From NCBI GenBank assembly GCA_040357565.1, contig JBDODJ010000007.1: a stretch of 64,000 nt of DNA, one strand, 5' to 3'. The position numbers and the translations under genes were made by a program. Positions 57,636 through 64,000 of the stretch are shown here, piece after piece; the stretch's first letter is position 1, and the number at the start of each line of letters is the position of its first letter. This stretch comes from Cercozoa sp. M6MM (lineage: Eukaryota > Endomyxa: Ascetosporea). A model generated the notes under the pieces. The model saw only the letters and a program-made list of their open reading frames with translations, was not told the origin of the DNA and searched no databases.

Positions 57636-60600
57636 TTACTCTGGGGTATCAAAACCCATTTCGAGAGCCTACAAAGCAACCAGTGAAGGAACAGAGCATA
57701 AAACGGCTCCCTTTACCTCGGCAAGCAAGGCCGCATCGCCGCGCGAGCTACGCGCGTACTTTTCCATGCGCTACAGAAGGGAAGTTTTATACATTTTTGC
57801 ACAAAAGTATGCACACACGCGACGTACCTCCTGATAAACCGAGCACAGTTCGTCGGCCAGATGCATCGGCAACTCATGGTACTCGTGTAGCTCCATGGAG
57901 AAGGTGCCAGCACCTCGCGTGAAAGATCGAAGCGCACTCGCGTAGCCGATCATCTCGCGCAGTGGCACATCCGCCGTGATGTTACTGCAAAAAGGTGTAA
58001 GTTTGTATTTCCCTTCTTCTATAAAATAAACACACAGAAAGTAGAGCTACCGTTTTGTAGTGTCCTCGGTGGCCGACACTTCAGAATTCATGTCGAACTC
58101 GCTGTCAACAATATGTGCCCTCCTGTTGGCCTGCATGGGAGATAGCGGCCGACAAAGTAACATGTGGTGTCGAGGATATAACGAGGTACAGTAAGGTCGC
58201 GCATGACGGCGGCGATAGCGAACGACGGAACGGACACTGCGACACGCATCAGCGGTTCTTGGACCTCCCAGGTAAGCGAGCTGCCCTGTGTAGACATAGA
58301 TATACTTCGACCAACCTCATGAGAAAGCACAAAGAAAGCAACGCACCTTTTGCAGCTTCCGCAGTGTCTTCCAGGCGAGTAACACACGACGTTCCTCGCT
58401 CAGCGCGGTAGACGTGGAGCCTACACACATAGAGGCTATCCCAACAATCGCCAATAGTAGCATCTAAAGTACCCTCAAGCACATGGCAGCCGGTAAGTCT
58501 AAGGCTACATTGTGCCAATCGATGGCCGCTGATGAAACCAGAGCGTTCGGCACGCTCGGCCAAGTCTGTATGGACTCAAAAGCATGGTCAAACAGAAAAT
58601 GAGAGACGCGGTGCAGCAACTACCCTGACAGAACTTGATGTAGAAGTCCTGTGTCGCAAAGAAGTTTGAGGTCTTGGCCACATCAGGCGCCGCAGTGCAC
58701 AGGTTTCGGCCCTCTAAGCATGAGACATACATTTAGCACTCTTTCGTCCCATCGCAGCAGTGTGCGTACCAACAGAATGCTCTAGTCGATCGACCTTGAA
58801 CGTAAAGGAAAAGGCAATGTCGTTACCACCTATTCAGTCACGTCGAGTGTGCAAATGCAATAACAAGCGAGTAGTAAAGCAGACGAACCAACTGAGGTGC
58901 GGACAGCGACATTCGTAGTCTCCGAGTGACTGGGCACCTCCTGATACTGCACCTGCATGTCGCCCATGTCGACCTCTGTCCAAAAGCCACAGCATACTTT
59001 AGTATATCAGATGAGGAGGGAAGGACCAATGTACGGCCCTTAATGGAGGCACTCAGACGCGAGTGAGCAATCTCGAGGTGCAGCTCGCCCATGCCCGACA
59101 GTGCGTGCGACTCGGCAACGGCATCGTGTTCCCATCTACAGAACAAACTCATGTTAGTATTTCCATACACAGACTTGTTTGAACATAACGTCTACCGGAG
59201 AGAAGGGTCCTCAGCGCACATGGCATCGAGTGCACTGTGCAGGTCCTTCAGCTGCGTACCCCTGTGACCACACATATACTATACGAAGCACAACTATCCA
59301 TATGACAGCAACGGTACCGCTGAGGCAACAGAGAGGCCGTAAAGACAGGCGCCGGCACTTGCACTCCCTCCAACAGCGGCACATTTGGCACATCTACACC
59401 ACTACTGTACACATACATCAAGCGACGAAGACACAGGAGGCACCCTTGGTGTCGCCAGCGAGCTGATCGGCCCTCACGAAGGTGTCGCCAGTTCTCAGAG
59501 ACTACGGCACATGGCCAAATGCCAGATAGGAAGGCAAGAGTACAGGTAGGGATACATTGCAGCCAGCCAGTGCGACGATGTCGCCTGCCGCCGCACACTC
59601 GACCGGACGCATCTCACCACCCTGGATTCGGAAAAGACGGGTCGGCAGCTCGGCCCATTTCGTCGGCCCCAACTGTACCAGAAATTGGGAGATATACGAA
59701 GGGCCAAAAGCATAGAGGTGTAAAGTACCTCCTCCATCGTGCGCACATTCACGATTTTCTGCCTGGGCTCGAGTTTGCCTCTACAAAAGTGAGAGTAGTG
59801 TCTACACACGTGTCTGTGCTAAGGTGACTGTACCCATAGACACGAATGAACGCGACGTTGCCGAGGTGCGGGTCCTGCCGCACCTTGAAAGCCAGTGCCA
59901 CCAGGTCCTGCAAACGAAAGAAAAATACACATCCGCACGGACGTGTGCAGAAATACAAAACAATACAGAATCTGCGTCGGGGTGGATGACGTCGGACTCC
60001 TTCTTCTGCACCGTCAGCGTGCCGGTCTGCTTGGTGCCCTTGTAGTGCATACGACGCGCCTTGGCGGGCACGTACTTCGATCTTTCCTGCGCATGAGCCG
60101 CAGCTAAATGTACATTGGTCCAAAATGTAGCCATTTTGTACCGAAGGTGACGGCAAAAACTGCGTCGCCGTATCCAGCAAAGCACGAACACCCTTACCCC
60201 TCAGGGCGGCACCCACGACGACCTACGTACGCACATGATGAAAATAGGTTGTTTTGAACGAGACCCGGCAAGGGAGAGGTACAGGCATGGCGACTGCATC
60301 CTGCGTTGCAGTCTTCACCGTCTCCAGCAACAGCTCGGTCGGCACCTCCTCTTCCATAAGGACTGCACGCGACAAGACAAGTGAATGAGGGGTATAGGGA
60401 ACGGAGGGCACAGTACACAGCTCAGCGATCTCGTCGTTCAGGTCAGAAAGGGCTTCCAGCAGTTCCTACGACAAGCGAAGATGACAGAGGCAGTTAGCCC
60501 AAGGGAGCAAGAATGCAGACTACATGCCGCGCCTCCTGTGCTTGCTCCTGTTCCTCTGACGGCAGCGCCGAAAACTCGCGCTGCGTCCACTCATCGTCGC

Positions 60601-61725
60601 TACCCTCTGTACAACAGTCATACAGTTCAAAGCGTGCTTTCTATGTTTTTGCTTGTGCTACCCTGATACTCGAGTACACACATGTTGACCAAGTCGACAA
60701 CAATGTCGGGCACCCAAAGGCCCTTGCTGCACAGAGCACAGTGTAAAGCAGAAGAAAAGGAAGGGATAGAATACACACCGGAACACAGGCATCTGCAGTG
60801 GTAGCGGCGTCGTTCGCAACTTGGTTTGGATCTGCTCCAGAGTGCTACCGAGACAGAAGAGTCAAACAGACAGACACAGGCTGGATTCAGGACAGGCTAC
60901 ATGCTGTATCGTTCGGCAGCACCGTCTTTGTCGAGCTTGTTGACAAAACACACTGCCGGCACACCATGTGCACGTGCCTGATACACCGTACTGAAGAGTA
61001 CACACATACGGTAAACAAAGCAAGTGCGTACCTGCTTCCAAACCGTCTCAGACTGCGCCTCGACACCACCGCAGCAGTCCAACACCACCACGGCACCGTC
61101 TAACACTACGCGCGGGGGGGGGGGGTAGGTGAAGAAGACTGGGGTGTAATAGGCGCCACGAGTACCGCGCATGGCTCGTTCAACTTCGACGGTGAAGTCC
61201 ACGTGACCGGGAGTATCGATCAGGTTGACCTGTCGACCAGCCCTGTTCCAAACAAAACACACGGACATCCACAAACTGCACTAAGTCAACCGGAACGCCT
61301 ACCACGGGAAAGACACGGCGGCGGACTGGATTGTGATGCCGCGCTCCTTCTCCTCGTCCTGCGCAGTGATACACGTTTCTTGCACATTCAAAAACGTGTC
61401 TGCGAAACAAAAATACAAGAAAGTCAGTGACGGTGTCGCCACTGTCGACGTTGCCTGCCGTGTCAGTCGTGCCGGCCAAGTACCTACATAACGCATACCA
61501 CACCTCCTCCTGATACACTGTTCAATATTTACAAGGCAGCCTCCGTCGTTGTTGTCTTTCCGGCATCAACGTGGGCCTATATTTCATCCCTTTTTGGCAC
61601 TGTTTGTCGGTGCGTGTGCCTAGAATGAGTGCTACAACAACGCCGACATTCCGCGTGGTCAGAATTGAAGACTGGCGCAGCTGCGTACGCAGTCGCGCAA
61701 CGCTCAACAGCAATTGACGATGCAT
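57636..61725 (-). CDS. GFM2: Mitochondrial elongation factor G2 (ribosome recycling GTPase)
   Basis: ATG at 61725 opens a presequence-like [20 protein letters not shown]. The GTPase motifs follow across introns: [18 protein letters not shown] (P-loop), [20 protein letters not shown] with [11 protein letters not shown] (switch I), [20 protein letters not shown] (switch II) and [12 protein letters not shown] (NKxD). The GDTVTDF form before the [11 protein letters not shown] motif, rather than an MD.M form, points to GFM2, not GFM1. Later exons carry [37 protein letters not shown] and [17 protein letters not shown]. The C-terminal domains include [20 protein letters not shown] and [20 protein letters not shown] with [14 protein letters not shown]. 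It ends [18 protein letters not shown], then [10 protein letters not shown] and TAA at 57636. EF-G2 works with RRF to split mitochondrial ribosomes after termination. More than fifteen short introns, mostly 45-110 nt. Confidence 0.85.
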
Positions 61726-61888
61726 ACACGCTGTGTCACCGTCGCAAATGCAGAGATACGTTCAATAATTATGATTCAATTTCGGGCTCGAAGAGCCCCA
61801 AACTACAGAGTACTCCAGTGGCCATAGTTAAATCGAAAATGCACACGAGTAGTGCGATATTCTTGCTTTAAACACAAGATCGTATCTA
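61726..61888. promoter_or_regulatory. Divergent region between GFM2 and the HhH gene
   Basis: About 160 bp between two start codons on opposite strands. No motif recognised. Confidence 0.4.
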
Positions 61889-63339
61889 ATGCCTCCGAAA
61901 AGAGACCCGCCAAAGTGAGTTGTGTACTTTTTGTCGGAGCTGTTGCGGGCACGGTGGTGCTGTAGAGAGTTGCGGGTGTTGCTGGGCGCATTGGTACCGC
62001 AGTCCACCGAGAGCGTGCTTCAGGCAGGTGTGTCTGATACACTTCCTTCAACGGCTTGATACACAACAATATAAGAATCAGTACATATTGTGTGCTAGGT
62101 GACTTCGAGGACACGCGACGGAGAGCGCAAACGAACTCATACACGGACTATTGTGTCACGTTCCGTCGACTCTGTGCACTTGAGTAGTTTTGTTGTTTTG
62201 TTTGTATTTGTCCTATCCCGTCAGATGTGAGTTGTGTGTGTAGTGATGGGCAAGGCGGTTACCTTCACGTTCCTGTGGCGGGTGCGCGCGCCGCCAAATC
62301 TCTGCCCATCCTGCATGGTACTTATAGTTTGGGATGTATCATTTGAGCGACAAACATTGCTTGTAGGCATGCTTATGTTGCCATTGGACGTGTGGCGACC
62401 GCTGCAGCAGAGTGATGCGATGTTGCAGAATGGTATTGTTTCTCAAAGGTGAAAGTACATAGAATACCGATGCTAGTCGGTGCAGCCATTCAGGAGGCGC
62501 GGCTACAAGTGTGTCGCGAGGCACTTGATACCGTTTCGGAGGTCTCTTGTCCTACAACACAAGATCAAGAGTAGTCAAGGTGATGCGTTTGTAGGGCACT
62601 CTGTTGGAACTGCTGCCACGCACGTCGGTCACAATACTCGTGCGACCAGGTTCAACCTTTGAAAGTGCGTTCTCGGCTTTACACCTCCCTGTTTACAGGC
62701 AATACCCGCGCACGTGCGCCCATCAATGCCTTCTTTGACCAGGTTAGATAATGCCTGTCGCTCGTGTACTACTGCGTACATAAAGGGTGTCTGCAGTTGT
62801 TCATTCGAAGTGAGAACCAAGTGCGCGGCAGTATCGCACAGAGCGACGACATTGCCGACATGCGTATACTACAGGTCGCACGCACATGGGCACTGAAGCC
62901 TTACCAACCACCTCCACAGGACGCTTTGTACTCTTTACTCCATACGATGGATTCCTTTACACTCTGCGTTATTCTTTGCTGCATGTACATCCAGATGCGT
63001 ATTTAAAGCGCCAAAAGCGGCAAGTGCGCGCGATGACCCACGGACGACGTGGATTCGCGCGCTTTCTCAGGTGCCAGGTGTGTCGGAACGCAAGGCCGAG
63101 TACATCGCCGACAAAGTGCCGTCGATGCGTGCATTGTTTTTGCTGTGCGAGCAGGCGCCGTCACTTTCAGCGGCACACGCACGCTTGGCCAAGGTGTGGT
63201 TTCTTCTCATTGATTGATCGCTTTTATGGCTTTGTCGCGGTGTTTGCAGATCCCGACAGGGCACAGTCGACTCGGACCTGCACTTGCTGGTACTGCAGAT
63301 ACGTACCCGAATCTAATTCCATCGGGTGTGTTCAGGTAA
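61889..63339 (+). CDS. Helix-hairpin-helix protein, possibly EME1/MUS81-family partner
   Basis: ATG at 61889 (MPPKRDPPK); exons joined by short introns. The N-terminal half reads LRVLLGALVPQSTESVLQ, VTFRRLCALDDGQGGYLHVP and LLELLPRTSVTILVRP. The C-terminal half has the strongest signal: TTWIRALSQVPGVSERKAEY with IADKVPSMRALFLLCEQ. This is a helix-hairpin-helix of the XPF/MUS81/EME1 type. It is followed by RLGPALA, like the RRxGxALS C-terminal motif of EME1. EME1-type proteins are the non-catalytic partners of MUS81 in cutting branched DNA. The frame junction at about 62985-63010 is unresolved, and the stop at 63337 may be bypassed by a GTAAAC donor (63336) leading to an exon ending near 63489. 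Family assignment is tentative. Confidence 0.45.
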
Positions 63340-64000
63340 ACTCGTGCGTTTCGTGACGGCTGTCGACCCGACGCAGTCACTTGAAGAGCCAATCGCCTAA
63401 ACCACGGAAACCGAAGCACTGTGCTGTCTGTAAGTCGGTATTGGTATTGAACGGAAAACGGCAGATGCGTTATACTGATAGCAGTTAGTTAGTTGAGTCT
63501 TATGGGAAACCATAAGTACTTCCCCTGCACCAGTCTGGGGTGGGTCACAAGAGCATGGTCGTGTCTGCCGCCCGCTTAGGGTAGGACCATACAACTCCCC
63601 TTTTCCCCAGACAACGAAGTCGACTTTATGGTTGGTGTTGTATGTATTGATACGATAGTATAAATAAATGGAAGATATCATTTATTTACCAAATGATGTG
63701 ACTTAGAGGGCGAACTGAGAGCGAAAGTTAAATCGCCGTCACCCGAAGATCGGTTAATTATAACGTAACCCGCCCAAAAGACGATATCGGCGTATAGCTA
63801 TTGTAGGGAGGAAGTTTGCAGGAAGTTTGCACCGCGCCGCCACCGTATGCGATGAGAATGCCAGGGTGCCCGCGCAAGGACCGACGAAAAGTGACGTGGC
63901 GAGTGAGAACTGGAAGTTCTGGGTCGTTGGTAATGATGCCTATTCGGGGAAACCGCCAATGTGCATGATTGGCAGTCCGGACGGCAGCTCATCAATCAGA
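63340..64000. other. Right-edge region without a recognised gene
   Basis: About 660 bp. Holds a possible last exon of the previous gene (about 63384-63489), an inverted repeat (63661-63688) and no other recognisable coding sequence. Confidence 0.35.
63661..63688. repeat. Inverted repeat, 10-bp arms with 8-bp loop
   Basis: TAAATAAATG (63661-63670), spacer GAAGATAT, CATTTATTTA (63679-63688): a perfect AT-rich hairpin. It contains AATAAA on both strands in near-complete form, so it could sit at a shared 3' end region. Confidence 0.8.

Noticed and set aside
57636..61725. EF-G1 (GFM1) or plastid EF-G
   Set aside because: The GDTVTDF segment before the [11 protein letters not shown] motif fits EF-G2; EF-G1 has an MD-M-E-type sequence there.
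1..64000. tRNA, rRNA, insertion sequences, bacterial ribosome binding sites
   Set aside because: I looked for TTCGA-type T-arms, rRNA core words, transposase motifs and terminal repeats and found none convincing; a covariance-model scan would be decisive for tRNAs.

Overview
The window looks like nuclear DNA of a flagellated, sexually competent, unicellular eukaryote. Nearly every gene is interrupted by short GT-AG introns (roughly 50-150 nt, longer when they hold microsatellites). There is a U6 spliceosomal RNA gene, a CFAP57-type axonemal protein, a centrin, a four-domain voltage-gated cation channel and a KAR5/GEX1-type nuclear-fusion protein. I cannot name the lineage from the sequence. 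CFAP57 and centrin argue against non-flagellated groups such as red algae, and nothing looks prokaryotic, organellar or viral. Genes lie on both strands with small spacers. I see no transposon, no tRNA and no rRNA.

Layout. 1-4710 (-): a STE-like protein kinase with a downstream PH-like domain, running off the left edge. 5136-6117 (+): mitochondrial ribosomal protein uL16m. 6372-7791 (+): MPPED-type metallophosphoesterase. 7960-9223 and 9604-13711 (+): two unrecognised multi-exon genes, the second with a Cys/His cluster. 14035-21446 (+): Ca-channel-like protein with four domains and an EEEE filter. 21601-23147 (+): coiled-coil protein. 23222-25948 (-): KAR5/GEX1 family. 26122-26809 (+): pterin-4a-carbinolamine dehydratase-like. 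27094-29834 (-): RS-rich nuclear protein. 30449-30680 (+): small protein. 30768-32629 (-): acidic protein. 32947-35949 (+): CLPTM1 family. 36384-37915 (-): helical protein of unknown role. 38131-40736 (+): membrane-anchored FAD amine oxidase. 40819-41481 (-): centrin. 41698-42256 (+): small coiled-coil protein. 42459-44361 (-): DOMON plus cytochrome b561. 44625-44736 (+): U6 snRNA. 44854-49242 (+): CFAP57. 49503-53814 (+): RUN-DysF-PH protein. 54199-56606 (-): RING protein that splices into a membrane region. 56640-56910 (+): tiny gene. 57636-61725 (-): mitochondrial EF-G2 (GFM2). 61889-63339 (+): possible EME1-like helix-hairpin-helix protein.

Themes. CFAP57 and centrin serve the flagellum and basal body, and a Ca-channel-like protein could feed Ca2+ to such machinery (inference). 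uL16m and GFM2 both act on the mitochondrial ribosome, in assembly and in recycling. The genes are otherwise functionally mixed, as expected for a eukaryotic chromosome; there is no operon logic.

The most unusual signals are: (1) introns filled with (TG)n, (CT)n and C-rich TTTACCCC-type tracts whose orientation mostly follows the transcribed strand; (2) frequent GTAC 5' splice sites; (3) the RUN-DysF-PH architecture; (4) two places where keeping or removing an intron changes the protein C-terminus (Ca channel, RING protein). Four assembly gaps lie inside or beside simple repeats. All exon models were deduced by eye from reading frame and splice consensus; boundaries are approximate unless given exactly.
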